Assembly: GCF_022581195.2 (NCBI RefSeq)
Contig: NC_061455.1
Coordinates: forward strand, 5,514,120 to 5,578,119
DNA length: 64,000 bases
Reading direction: 5' to 3'
Source: Helicoverpa zea
Taxonomy: Eukaryota; Arthropoda; Insecta; Lepidoptera; Noctuidae
The stretch's first letter is position 1, and the number at the start of each line of letters is the position of its first letter. Position numbers and translations under genes: made by a program. The notes beneath the pieces were generated by a model. That model did not search any database, was not told where the DNA came from, and was given only the letters and a program-made list of their open reading frames with translations. Below, in pieces: positions 1-13,200 of this stretch.

Positions 1-22
1 ACAATAAATATTTGTAGTACTT

Positions 23-213
23 AATGCCCGTTTTCACCAACAATCTCTTAATCTAAGTGCCACTTAGAATAAGGGCTCTCCCAATTTTGACATAAATAAC
101 TATGTATAAGGGACACCTAAACTTTGGTGAAAACTAAATTCTTATTAAGTGTTCCATAAATGCTCTTAGGGGATCCCTAAATTTAGGTATTTGTTGGTGA
201 AAATGGGCATAAA
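23..213. repeat. MITE with 'cccattttcaccaac' terminal inverted repeats
   Basis: The segment begins with tgcccgttttcaccaacaa and ends with the inverted counterpart ttgttggtgaaaatgggca, giving about 19-bp terminal inverted repeats around roughly 150 bp with no coding capacity. The flanking TTA/TAA bases could be the target-site duplication. This terminus is one I recognise from many lepidopteran intergenic sequences. A short non-autonomous DNA transposon is the simplest reading. Confidence 0.7.
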
Positions 214-773
214 TGTTTTTTTACTATACCTAGATGTTCTCAAATATGGGTAGGTACCCTATTAAAAGTGTTGGGGCTGAAATGCAGCTACTGAAAATTG
301 TTTTGAAAATTATTTTTATAATATTTAAATCAAGCAGTACTAAATAGTGTATGGTAGGTTGCGTTATTGATTTACCTAGTTTTAACCCTATACATTACCA
401 AGTTATCTGTGACGTGATAAGCACAGATAAACAGATTGTCGCGTATATAAAAACGAAAGCTCTGACGTCGCTTTTCTATATTTATGTGAACCTTCGATGT
501 GAACCTTGTAGATTAAACAAATCAATTGTGCAATGCTTAGAACATTGCTTTACTCAAAATACTACACAAGCCACGCCAATGTCTAATTATAAATTGAAAT
601 TGTGTCATCTGTGCACACAATAATTAGGTACTCTTACAATAATTACACATGAGCGCTAGTTTCGCTCATGTTTTATTAATTTGTTAGAATTAAACTGCTA
701 ACAAAAGATTTAGAGACAACAATAATGAAGCTATTGTTGATTGGTATACGAATCATTTGTATTAACAACTGTT

Positions 774-1147
774 TGGTGTGTAAAGGTGTTGGGCGGCATT
801 GACCGTTGCGGCTGTTACGTTACTGTTGCCGCTTTAGTTTTTACAACAGACTATTTGTGTTGCAGCGATAACGACTACTAGAGGGCCGTGTTGCCGACTG
901 CTGACAGCTGACGGCCATGTGGGGAGTGGGGGAGAACGACCGATAATCGTCGGCGGAGCAGCGCCAGCCGCCTGCGCAGCGCAGTGCGCCATCTTTAGCC
1001 AGCGCGTCAGGGCGTCACGCAACTGTCGCGCTACGCTCTTTGTTTACATCGCACGAGTTTCTTTGTTCGAATTAGCGCGCGATGGATAAAGTGCGTTTGT
1101 TTGTGATATAGTTATATTTTTGCTAGTGTGAGTGAAAGTTTGCGAAC
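774..1147 (+). promoter_or_regulatory. Promoter / 5' leader region of ABCG gene 1
   Basis: About 370 bp with clearly higher G+C and many CpG dinucleotides inside AT-rich surroundings, ending at the first coding ATG of ABCG gene 1. This is what a broad, TATA-less promoter with its 5' leader looks like in this kind of genome. No TATA box or convincing initiator could be placed, so the transcription start is not assigned. A short upstream ORF lies in its last part. Confidence 0.5.
1082..1111 (+). promoter_or_regulatory. Upstream ORF (9 codons) before ABCG gene 1
   Basis: An ATG starts a 9-codon frame (MDKVRLFVI, then TAG) that ends 36 nt before the main start codon. If the transcript begins upstream of it, as the GC-rich region suggests, ribosomes would meet this ATG first, which could damp translation of the transporter. 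Its use is an inference. Confidence 0.35.
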
Positions 1148-1265
1148 ATGGCCAGCGAACACTCTGAGTCGCAGGAGACCAACTCTACGTCGCTCGTGGA
1201 GGACTCACTCAACATATCGTTCGAAGACATCAGCTACACTGTGCGACATGGAATCTTGGCGGGAG
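1148..1265 (+). CDS. ABCG gene 1, exon 1
   Basis: Encodes residues 1-39 plus one base of codon 40, starting MASEHSESQE; the Ser/Glu-rich N-terminus leads into the first NBD strand (NISFEDISYTV). Donor gtaagt at 1266. Intron phase 1. Confidence 0.9.
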
Positions 1266-4200
1266 GTAAGTGAACCTTCACACTATTACGAAGTTTGTTT
1301 ACATGCGTTTGTAATAGTTACACCCATCAAGCAAGATAATGATATCCAGTCAGTCAGCACGAGTAAACGTTATTTAATATTTCATTAGTTTATTATCCAT
1401 TAATTGCTCTGCAATTAATGTTATGCATCCCACCTCTTTACTGAGTGTTGCGATGCTTTACCAAGATTGAGAGCGTTAACACAAAATAAGAACTGTTTAT
1501 ATAATCATTTATTTAGCACTTTCTGATAAACGCGTTTTAAACGAATGAGTATTTAGATAGTAAACATAAAAATAAGAAAAAAAAAACGAAGAACTCAAAC
1601 GACTAAGATAAGGCCTCCACAGATATCCTAATAAGGCACTTACCTAATGGGTAGGTTATTCTAACAAGTTATTTTTTATTTACTTCTTGCTTGACTTTAT
1701 TATTGTGGTCTTACATCTATTGACGTAAACTTCCCGTACTCTTTGTCTAAAGTTAAAAAAATATAACATAATAAGATATGTGTGCTACTGTGTAGTCAAC
1801 GTATACCTATTTCAAAACTATTTATTAAGTTGTAAAATTGCTTCAACCCTCTCATGCCTAATACAAACTTAGAATTAGAAGCATAGAATCCAAGTCCGCC
1901 TAAACTATGTATGACAACTGCGATTGCCGCACAAACGGACAGATAACATAATCGTAAGCAAACTCCTTTAACGGACACTAAGCACACCTGGGTATGTCCA
2001 TTCCATACCAAATAGGTTTGTTTCCTTTCCTCATAGATCATCATATCAGCCAATTCCCTCCTCCCACAAGGAACTTCCTCATATATAAGATAAAATAAGA
2101 TGTGAAAATTCGTAATGGCCAGTCCTGGGCAGGAACATCCCAAAACTCTTTCAAATGGATATAAAGCAATCCCTTTAATAGATTTTACAGCTATTTAGAT
2201 AGGCTTTCCATTACTTGCAGCTATCAATTATATATACCATGTTTTAGATCATCATCCTCCGATCCTTTTTCCCGTTTTTGTTGGGGTTGGCTTCCAAGCA
2301 TATACCTACCATGTTTTAGACAAAAGTAGGAAATACTAGCCAGATATACTGTACCTCTAAGGCCTAATCTTGTCGAGGTCAATATCATTTTTCACTCAGG
2401 CGAAATTCTGCCTGTGCTATTCATAAACCAATTGAATTTGTGCTATTCAACTCGTAAATCAATTGAATGATTATTCCTATACTGACTGTAAGTACTAACT
2501 TCCGAACTTATACGAAGTAAAGAAATAATGTATTGAATTTTGTCAAGTACGATATAAAATAAATGTTTCTGGATCAATGTACCTAATATAAGGTTAATTC
2601 ATTTTTATCTTTTTTAATGAATAAAACCAATTAATATTTCAACTCAACTTAACAACTCAACGATATAATAACAGTCAGTTTATGACATTATCGTTAAGGC
2701 CCCATGTTATTTATCATATTTCACTGGAATCCCCATATTTCATCACTAATCTTTAAATACGCTAGATGACCTTAGATATGTTTAATAGTTTAGATAAACT
2801 AATTTCATAATCAAACAAACGATTCCGTTGTTTTCATTCGTTTTGTGCTATATTATTCAAGTTCTAAAAATATAATAACAGATTTGATGTTTCTCATGAA
2901 AACCACTAGCATGGCCTTCTTATTAAGGCAGAATAGTTGGTCACATTTGTGTTCTATGTCGACAATATAATCAGTATTCTATGGTAAATAGCAAACTTTC
3001 CATTTTTCTCCATGTTTATAATGATTGAATGTGAAATAAATAGTAGACTTTTGGGTTCAATCCTGAATAGAAAACATAAAAGAGAGTCTATCCTTATATG
3101 AGTGTAGCAGTATACGCAGCTGATATTATTCTTAAGAACAGGATAGTCTCTGGTCACAATCAAGTTTATCACTTAACCGTGACCTAATGTCCCCGGAAAA
3201 GCCTTCACAAGAAGACATTTAAGACTAGTCTTTAAGCGCTTGCCATCATTATCATCCTCCAGTTCTTATCCCAATTTTATTTGGGGCCGGCGCAGCATGT
3301 TTTCTCCTTGCATACTCTTATATTTGCCGTCACTTCACAAGTAACGTTATTTCTAGCCATATCGACTTTCACACAATCCATCCATAGCTTCTTTGGTCGT
3401 CCTCTACCACCGTATCCACTTACGTTCTTGCCCAAAACCTTCTTCACACCACGACCCCCATTCGTCTGTTTAGCTCTTTTTAAAAGCACCTAGTGGAAAT
3501 GGGTAAGATGAAGTTCCCAAACGTAGAGCTGGACACTTGGAAGTACCAGTAGAATTGATTGATTATTATTTATTCCTCATTAATCCTTATGAATCATGCA
3601 TACTTTTGGCAGCCAAAACAGAACCATGGATTTACAGCTTAGGGCTATCAAATCATTTAGATATTGATCGAATGATGATAAAGGTATGAGCCACTAAACT
3701 AGTTACATACTTTACGAAATGACCAATGACTCATGTTTGTTTTCAATCCTGTTAAGCTAAACTACTTACTCATTATTTTATTGATTTAACAATGCTAATA
3801 TAAACAACGTTAGTTATATCATTGCTTCTGAAGAAACAACTACATTAACCAATTTTGGAAAATTTTGAAAATGTGCCGTATTTTTCATCACTGCATATGA
3901 TTTTAACAATTATGTAATCATCACAGCACTGAAATCTCCCAAAAAAATCATGAGAGACTCGCCTTATCTTTATTACCAAAATGCATTTTTATTAACCACA
4001 TTAGCAGCAATCCTGTAATGATTATCTTATACATACAAAAATCTAGTTTTTAAACCAGTGCTTAATCACCACACAATGAACTCGTTACAAACCGGTATTA
4101 TCAATGAATTAATGAATATTTAAACGTGTTTATTTGAAAACTTAAAAATGATTTAGTCAAATAAATACATCACTTTATGATCAAAATCCATGAAACTATA

Positions 4201-7200
4201 CTGAGGAAAAACAAGTCAACACATGGGTACCTTTTTAAGTTTGATTACCAGTTAATAAAGTTTTCGTCCCCTGTAAGTAACAATCAAATTGGTATTGACA
4301 AACAACGAACACATATGTGTCCTTAGACTTTTTTTAACGACGTCAAAAATTATCAAATGAGTGAGGGAGTGTGAGACTCTTGCTGACTAAAAACCGTTGT
4401 GTTCCGTCGTAGGCCTTTTATGTACCAGGGCCGCGGTAACTACAACAACGAACAACCCCGCAGCCCAGGCAGGCTATGTCCTTTGGCTTAGACACAAACG
4501 TTGAAATATTGGGGTTTATCCTGGATTGAAAGCCAAAGACAAGATCCCTAGAAACATTATATCATAACGATAACTGTCTTACTAAAAAGAATGAACAAAC
4601 ATCTTATTATGATTGAATGTTGTTCATATGTTGTTACATTCCTATAAATGCACTCATTGGGCATGCTTCTCACTATCATACTATTATGTGTAAATATTGC
4701 CATATTAACGTACAGCAATGCACGACAGCCGTAAAAGTGATATAGTCTGCACGATAATCGTGATTAATTTACAAATTAATATAACAAACGTGACCAAATT
4801 TAAAATTACACCCCCAAAGGAACAGCAGCAATGAAATTAAACAAACATTTCAATGTATACCTACTATGGCTGTCTAACTATAGTAGAATGGGAAATAATC
4901 ACAATCCTCATGTCTTTTCCTTTAAACGAAATAAATTCGCAAATAAATGAACACTTTACATTACAATAATTAATTATTTGCTAGGATATAAACAACTTTT
5001 TAAAAATGCACAAAATCTTTGCTACATTCAACATGACAACGACATACATTTTATGACAGACCTTCATAAAATGTATGTCGTTTAAATTCACAATTTTAAC
5101 ACTCGTGAGAAGCTTCAAAAAGTAAATTAAATTAGATATATCATTCATTTTTAATTTCTTATGTAGATATCCACTCTAGTCTTATAAACTAAATGTCTAA
5201 TTTAAAAGACTTTAATCATTACAAGACCCACTCAGGATTTAATAGTTTCAATCTAATTTGAAGTCGTTAACTAGTACTCCATTATGTTTTAAGTCTCTCT
5301 TGAAGTTAAAACAAATGGATTTACAAGAAACAATCAAGGAGTAATGTTCGTTCTAAGGTTCTCCGTATCATCAAAATAACAAATGCAAATCTACTTCATT
5401 TATGATTTTGGAATAGTCATTAAAATAAATCAATTTAAAGGAACAAAAGACACAAACAGAGAACAAGATAAACGAAGTAAATAAATAATCAGATGATATT
5501 TTATAATAACTATAACATTGTATTATGAATTAAAAAAGTACCTACTACTTTAAAAACAACGTTAAGAACGTGATTTGCGATTAAAAGGATATTTCGTTTT
5601 GAACTGTTTTGAAAATAAGTAATATCCAAATTTACTAACCGCTTTTGCTATATTCAAAAAATAATTCACTGGAAAACCGTTTCGCAAGCCGCCATATTGG
5701 CCACAATTTAGTGACGTGTCAGATTTGCCTTCCAGGTAGAATTCCTTCCGCAGTTACAAGTTGACACTGTTCCGTATCCGTGTTACAGTACATAGGTATC
5801 TACATATAAGTCTATTTACCTACTAGTATCTTCCTTCTAGGCTTACATCTAGACTTTAAATATCATTATTCATACGCAAATAAAAACAGAATGAATTAAC
5901 AATTTTATATTCATGGCCATTTTCAAAAATAAAACTACTTAAAATTCAAAACTGGCTAATATAACTAGCGACACCTCAATCACCACTGTAATTTGATATT
6001 CAAACATTTATGTAAATGACAACAAATATAAGAAGAAACCAAAACAGGTTTATGTTTTCAAAAATGAACAACAAATACCATCCCCTTAATGAGTAAACAA
6101 ATTAATACATTATCTTCTAAACTCCTCAACGACTCTGTACAAATGACTTATGCTTAAGTAGATTAAACCCCAAAATACTGCAAAAATTATAAAAAAACAC
6201 AAGTAAGTAGGAATATTATGCTAATTTATTAAGTATTGAAGTCTTTTATAATATTCGAAAACAGACGTTTTTGCCACCCATAAATTAAACATCTATCAGT
6301 ATTAAATTTTTGTTGACATTTTATTGTATGACTTTACTGTTAGATATGAAACCTTTAAATATTTTACTATATGATTAACAACTCTTAATTAAAACATTAG
6401 CGCTATACGTTACATAAGAGTCAAGATTTCGATGAGCAGACCAAAAACTAATAACATACGTCTTAAGTAATATTAAACAAAGCAAGAATAACATCATATT
6501 AAATCCTTTCATGAACATGAAAACTTTTTTCACACTTCTTAGGTAACAAATAATCCGTTCTAGTCTCCTTTGCAAAATTTTCCAACTTTATCTAGAGCTA
6601 ATGAATTTGATAAAATAAATCTTATCGTAGTCAATAAGAGAATAAAATTCCAGCTTGCTTTTATTGATATGTTTATTCTGCTTGTGAATGAAAATCTTGA
6701 GTGTCTGGACGAGTCTGTTAATATACGTAGACATATAGTAATGCTATTGTCAACGTCTTTATTGTTATAAGTATTTCCTTTATCTGTAGATAACTAAGTC
6801 ATCGTTCCGTCCAACACGGTATGCATTATCTAAAGAAAATTGATAACGACTTCAAATTATAATCTCTGTAAATTAAGTGTTTAATATGCCTATTTAGCTT
6901 ATTTTCTGGGTGCCTTAATAAAATATGTGTATAAAGAAAATCTGAAAGATATTCTTTCGAGGGGAAAATGACTTCAAATAGTCCTCTACGCTTCCATTAA
7001 CGTACTTTGTAGCCGCATAAAACAACCGGTCATTATCATTACCATACCTATATTATAGTTCCCAAGTTCAAAATGATTCCTAGCTCTATCTTAATTTGTA
7101 TTTGTTAAGCACATAAATATTTAATTACGATAGTGTCAGGGTTAAAGGTTCTGGCACTATCAAAAGAGCTTCTACAGCGTGGCAGGATGCACGTTGCTAT

Positions 7201-10200
7201 AATATGCATTGTTATGCGGTCAAAGTTCAACAGATGTAAGCATCACTAATTGGTTACTGGATAAGTACCTTAGGTCAGTTCTCCTATCCTGAATTGTGTT
7301 TCTAATTTGATCAAAATCGTCACTAAGTAATTAAATATGACTATTGGCATATACAACGATATGATATGACAGTAAAGAAGAATAGGGAAGGTTCGGTACT
7401 TAATTGACTGAAAGTTTACTTATAGTTTCAATGAAAATTAATTATGGCACACTTTTGAAATCCTAGTTGATTGAGTAAAGAACAAATAAATGAGAAACAA
7501 TCAGACAGTACTTTGGACTTGATTAAACACTAACCTTCACTTTCTGGTGACTCAGGTCAACGTGCAACTTTGTAGATTAAACCATATATTTTGTGATTCA
7601 ATTGCGTTTTCCCGTGGATGCGGATATCGTAGGAGTACAATACGAAACTCTAAGCCGTGGGCGATGGAAAAAATGGCGCGTAGTTTCAATTACCGTCCAA
7701 CTAGAGTGGCTATGAGTATCTGTGGCATACCAGTTAATATTATCTTATAAAATTACCTACCAAAAATACTGTTAAAGCTATTAAGAACACTATTCCAGAA
7801 CAATAACGGCGTAGATATTAAATTACGAACATGCCTGTATTTCTTAAATACTTATTATGACCCTAACAACAATTCCTTTTATTAGGTTTGGCCTCTATGA
7901 CGCTAAATACGAATACAGTTATTGTTACTTTAGTATACGACGTTATTATTGCCACTAGAATAAACAAACTTCACATCTACTTCTTATATCATATTTTTTA
8001 ATACAATACAGGTGAGGAAAATCTCATAAGAAAATTCAAAGATTTGTCCTTAAAGTGACAATTTTCCTGTATGTCCCAGGACGCAAGACGATACTCAACG
8101 AGGTTTGCGGCACGTTCATTGCCGGCGAGTTGACGGTCATCATGGGACAGTCCGGGGCCGGCAAGAGCACTCTCATGGACATCCTAGCGGGATATACGTG
8201 AGTTTACTTTATATTATATGGTCACTTTAGCTTGTACGGAGTTTATATTGTAATGGTATGTATTGATATAGGTACTAATATTCGCTGAGAATTAAGTTTA
8301 TCAACTAATTTTGTGGTAGGCACAGACTTGGATGTAGATAAAAAAATATTCAAGCATGATGATTAGACAGAAATATTGATAGTTCTTCAACAGTTACACC
8401 TGAAAAGAAACTTTGTCACAGTTCACCTATAAAATAATAAAATGTTGAGACAAAAAGGAAATGAATATTAGGCACTATAAAGTTCGTAAATGCGATATTG
8501 TTTATATTATGCAAAAATCGGCCGATCTACTCAAGTCTGATAACGAAACACCTGATACTTATAATGCATACGATTAGTGGTTGAGTTATAGAAAGATTAT
8601 TGATACTGCACCACTGTCTGGACTTTCGATGCTCTCTAGACTAACTCTTACTTTTACGGTTCTTGTACCTTAAGCCTAGCAAGTGGCCTCATAGTGGCGA
8701 CTACTTTCTAAGCCATAAAGCGTTACAAATGCAGTTTAAATATAATATTAAGACTTAGTAGAAAAATAATACAAAAAAAAAGTAATTCTGATTACAAATT
8801 GATTTGTTTACACATTTTTTTAACTAACCCAAAAATAAGTTAAAATAATTCAGAAAAGGAAAAATATTGAGTTTAGTAGTTACTAGTAACTAAACTCAAT
8901 ATTTTTTCAAAACGCAGACTTACACATACCTAAAAATATTTTCATCATAATAAACACGAAGCTCGAATCGTATTTTTAAGATAACGCAACTGATTCGTGG
9001 CTAACAATATTACATTTATTAACATCAAAGTATTGTAGAACAACAGAAACCTTGAACACTTAAACTGTAAATGTAATACAATGTTTCAGTCGGATTTTGT
9101 CGGAGGTGAACTGTAATTTAATTACTGAATTAATTGTCTACATGCGTGTCTCGATTAGCTTCCCAGTTGAACATTATTTAATAACTTAAAGAGATGCCGG
9201 AATATAAGAAGACTTACTGTTCTAATGATTAATCTTACCATAACATATATTTGAAGGTCAAATAGACAATGTATAACTCTATTTAAAAACAAACACACAG
9301 AATTTATTATTGCAGTATGACTAGAACTCGCTCCGATCCTTGTTTTGAACACTGAGCACATGGTTTGCCATGCTTATAAAATTGTACCAGCAGAGATGTA
9401 CCTACTTGTTACAAACTTGCAGTAAGCCATTCTCACTGTCTGAGAACGTGACTACAATCAATCACATATCTAGATAACAGGTGGTATTGACCCACAATAT
9501 CAACTGCTCGCTAATCACCATTGATTATCACCACTACGTCACAAGCAACTGTTCAATTAATTTAATACGGTATTCAGGTGGTACGAGATAATATTGAATC
9601 ACACGTGGACATTGTTGCTTGTACATACGTAGTTTTATGCATTTTAAGAACTGTAACAAACGCAGTTATTCATCTTATCTAAGCTTAATTCGCTACGTCG
9701 CATTGTTCGTAGCAGCTAACTACGACGTAGCACTAATTCAAAAATACATAGGTATATAGCAAAAATAGGAAAAGTGTTACGAGATCAAAGAATTGAATAT
9801 AACAAGGCTTGCTTAATCTCTATAATTTAATGGCATATTTAATAGTTCCATTCGAAAGGTTTATAAAGCTATCTCTCCTCATTTCGAATAACGTCCGCTT
9901 ATAAACGATAAATTTTAACAAAACAATAGTTAATTGTGACGAGAATTTCAACACAATTATGGCGGTCAAGCTCCTAATAGGTCCACTGCTTATCATGCAC
10001 TACATGCACAACTCAAACAGTAGATACCTTCACAAGCATAATATCTTCACACTATTGGCAAGTACGTAACTATTTAGTGAATACTTATCCGTTTATTGTA
10101 TGTCAGTAAAATAGCGGCGGGAATGCAGAAACGGCGGTCATCGTAAACATTTTCCGTCTTACCACAAAAACTTTTTAACGTCAGTTTAAGACTTGTCTAA

Positions 10201-13200
10201 AAAAATGTCAAATTATGACGTTGACATATGGTTCATTTTGGAGCCACATTTTTTTAGACAAGTGTAAAACAGTGGTTAAAGTTTTTGTAGTAAGGCCATT
10301 TATGGTTATCAAAAAGTTTAAAATTAGAAGTACATTAATTTCACAGATATAGCATTAATACAATCAATCAACAAAGGATGCCTGTCTTGGGTGAGTCACC
10401 GATTGTTAAAAGCCCAATAATTATTTGAATTTTAATTAGTTAACTATTACTCTTGGAATAATACAAACATGATCCTAATTTTCTCTTACACAAAATAAAT
10501 AAATGAGAAATGTCAATTGATTGGTTATTAATTAGATGTTCGATGAAAAAGACCACAAAGACCTCGCATGATGTAAACTAAAAAGTACCTACTGTTATCC
10601 TCTGTGCTGACAGTCCATTTTATTTAATATATATACATACATACGTACTTATAGATATTCTGCATTATTTGTATTCTGTTATGTGTCATGCAAGACTGTA
10701 ACGTGACCACACTGACCAAGTTTGACGTGGAATTCTAGTAAGTTTCAATACTTAAGCATACCATTCATACCGTAATTGGTGATTAAAGACAGTCAAAATA
10801 TTTTAAAAGTATGAAAACAAATGATGTCATTGTTACCTAAACTCAACGGAAACTTTCAAACAGTTAGGTCATCGTTTCAGCTGAAAGTCGTCCACCGAAA
10901 GCTTCCCCATAAGTTTATTTATTGAGGCAAACCAACCAATTAATTACAAAACAAGTACCTACATATATAATATGTAGGTATATATACTTAATTTTCGCGA
11001 CTTTGCTCTGTCTTCATCAAACTGCATTCAGGTATTTGGAGTTTTTCGAGAGACTAAAATCTTTGTGATTTCTTTGTTTCATATTAATACATGGGTTGAT
11101 TTCTTATATTTTCTTATGCCCAAAAGAACTGGGTATCAGCCATACTTCGTGAGTCACATTGATTTGTAATGTTAATTGATAATTACAATTCAAAGACCGA
11201 CGACTGTTTAACCACAAGCCCTCGAGATATGATAAAAACTATAACTCCATAAAAAAATATCTGCGTGTGTAAACGTAGTAGGAACTTTTTGCAAACAAAT
11301 ATACATATTCAATAGTCTAAGGGCCTTTATTGCTTCCGTATAAGTTTTTTATGAGAAAAATCATGACAATGGCTTTGCTACTTCAATTTAAAGGGTCTAA
11401 CTTCTGAGATATCTTCTTATACAGGACGCAAAAGTAACTAGCTATGGAATAATATGTTTATCTCTGTCGTACCAACTAGGTAAATGATTTAAAGTATAGC
11501 TTAAATTATTATTATCAGAAGGATAACGAAGCCTAAAATTGATTAAATTTTAATACTTACAAATAAACGTATAATTAAAACCATATTTTTTTCTCTTTTA
11601 CTTTACACTTTATGAACGTGATAAACAATACATTGTTTAGATTTTATACTCTCGTTCTACTCTCTGTACAATCTCAACGACTACCATACATAGATAACAT
11701 AAACAAAGGTTCAGGAAACTATCACAGACTAAACAGTTAGGTAGCTACACGCTCACATAATACACACAGTAAACAATAAATTATATCACAACGCTTGTCA
11801 CACTGGCATATATCGAAAACAAAAGTATAACGCTTGATTATTCTGTGGCACTATCAAGAACTGCGGTTTACAAAGGGCCACGTGTTACCGCTCCAAAGGT
11901 CACTCATTCCGTTTCTGTGTACAATGTTTATAAGTTTAGTTTAATAATACAATGGTAATGGGTTCCAAATAACATATTGTGTAACATGTTGTGTCAATAC
12001 GTTACGTTAGTAGGTAACATTTTCAATCTCCAAAATCACAGGGACTGCACGTAGCATTTAAAATGGAATTGCTTTAATTGCATTAGAAACATGTCGATGA
12101 ATAAACGCAATCAACTTAACTTATTATTAAATGATCACCGGCAAGCTTTGTTGTCCGATTTATTTCCGCCATTGACGTCGATTTATCGATCCTTTTTGGT
12201 TATACAAAAAAAACTTCCTTATTGTTGGTTAGTCATCATCATCTCAGCTTTTTCTCAACGATGTTGAGGTCGGCTTCCAGTCTAACGAAATACAGCTAAG
12301 TTCTAGATTGTAACATTTTATTGCTGCTGCAATTTATTGGTCTAAAAAACTCAGTCATAAATTAATACTAGCCTAGCCCTTTACCAGGTAAAGGCTTCCT
12401 GTCTGAGCAATATTTTTTATACATATAATTCTAGATACTTCCATTTTTGCATACTGGCCACATACTGGCTATACTGAGTATAACTAGAACTATATTATAT
12501 CAATTAATTAGTCATAGTAGGAAGCAACGAGCAGTTTTATTGCTCTATCTTGTTTTCGTTCCAAATAATTCTGTGCTTATTTTTAAACTGCCCAAAAAGT
12601 CATATTTTATCTTGCTACAACGGATTTACTTCATAGTAAAATTATTATTGTAAATTAACATTTCAAAAGATACTATAACATTTACATCGTCGCGACCATA
12701 CCACAGACCTAAAATATTTTTAAATATCGAATTGAGAAAAAAGTCTAGCAAACCGTGTACCTATTTAAAAATAAAAATTGTCATTTGCCATTTAAAAATA
12801 AAAAAATACTGTTTGAAATAAGAATTGTAATGGCAATTGTGTTTTGTTTTTCTTTATCGTTATTTACAGTGGTAATATTTTTATGATTATTAAAATATAA
12901 GTTAGTTTTCTTGGAAATAAATGGTGCTTTTTAAAGAAATAGTGCATAAATAATCTTGCAGCAATGGCTCATGAACACAGGTCAGATGATTTAACCATTT
13001 TTCATTGACGAATAGAAATTGTATATAGATCTATTTTTACACGTAATAGTTAGATACAAATTAAAATTGTTCTAGTGCTATTGTCTTTACGTGCAGTGTG
13101 CTATCGACGTAAAATCGTGACACACAATGTAAATGATTTGCACCGTAGTATAACATAAAACAATGATAAATAAACTTTAAAGAGCACGTTTCAAACGTAA

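Larger units (their letters stand above)
1266..8079. other. Intron 1 of ABCG gene 1: contents
   Basis: About 6.8 kb, AT-rich. Recognised pieces are a non-LTR tail at 2248-2300, a LINE fragment at 3244-3489, a dispersed repeat at 4339-4475 and a perfect hairpin at 5038-5082. The antisense open stretch at 1796-2143 may be old mobile-element coding sequence but was not identified. Nothing else could be assigned. Confidence 0.5.

Noticed and set aside
1796..2143. 115-codon minus-strand frame
   Set aside because: Could be old transposon coding sequence, but no domain or splice context supports a gene; left as intron content.
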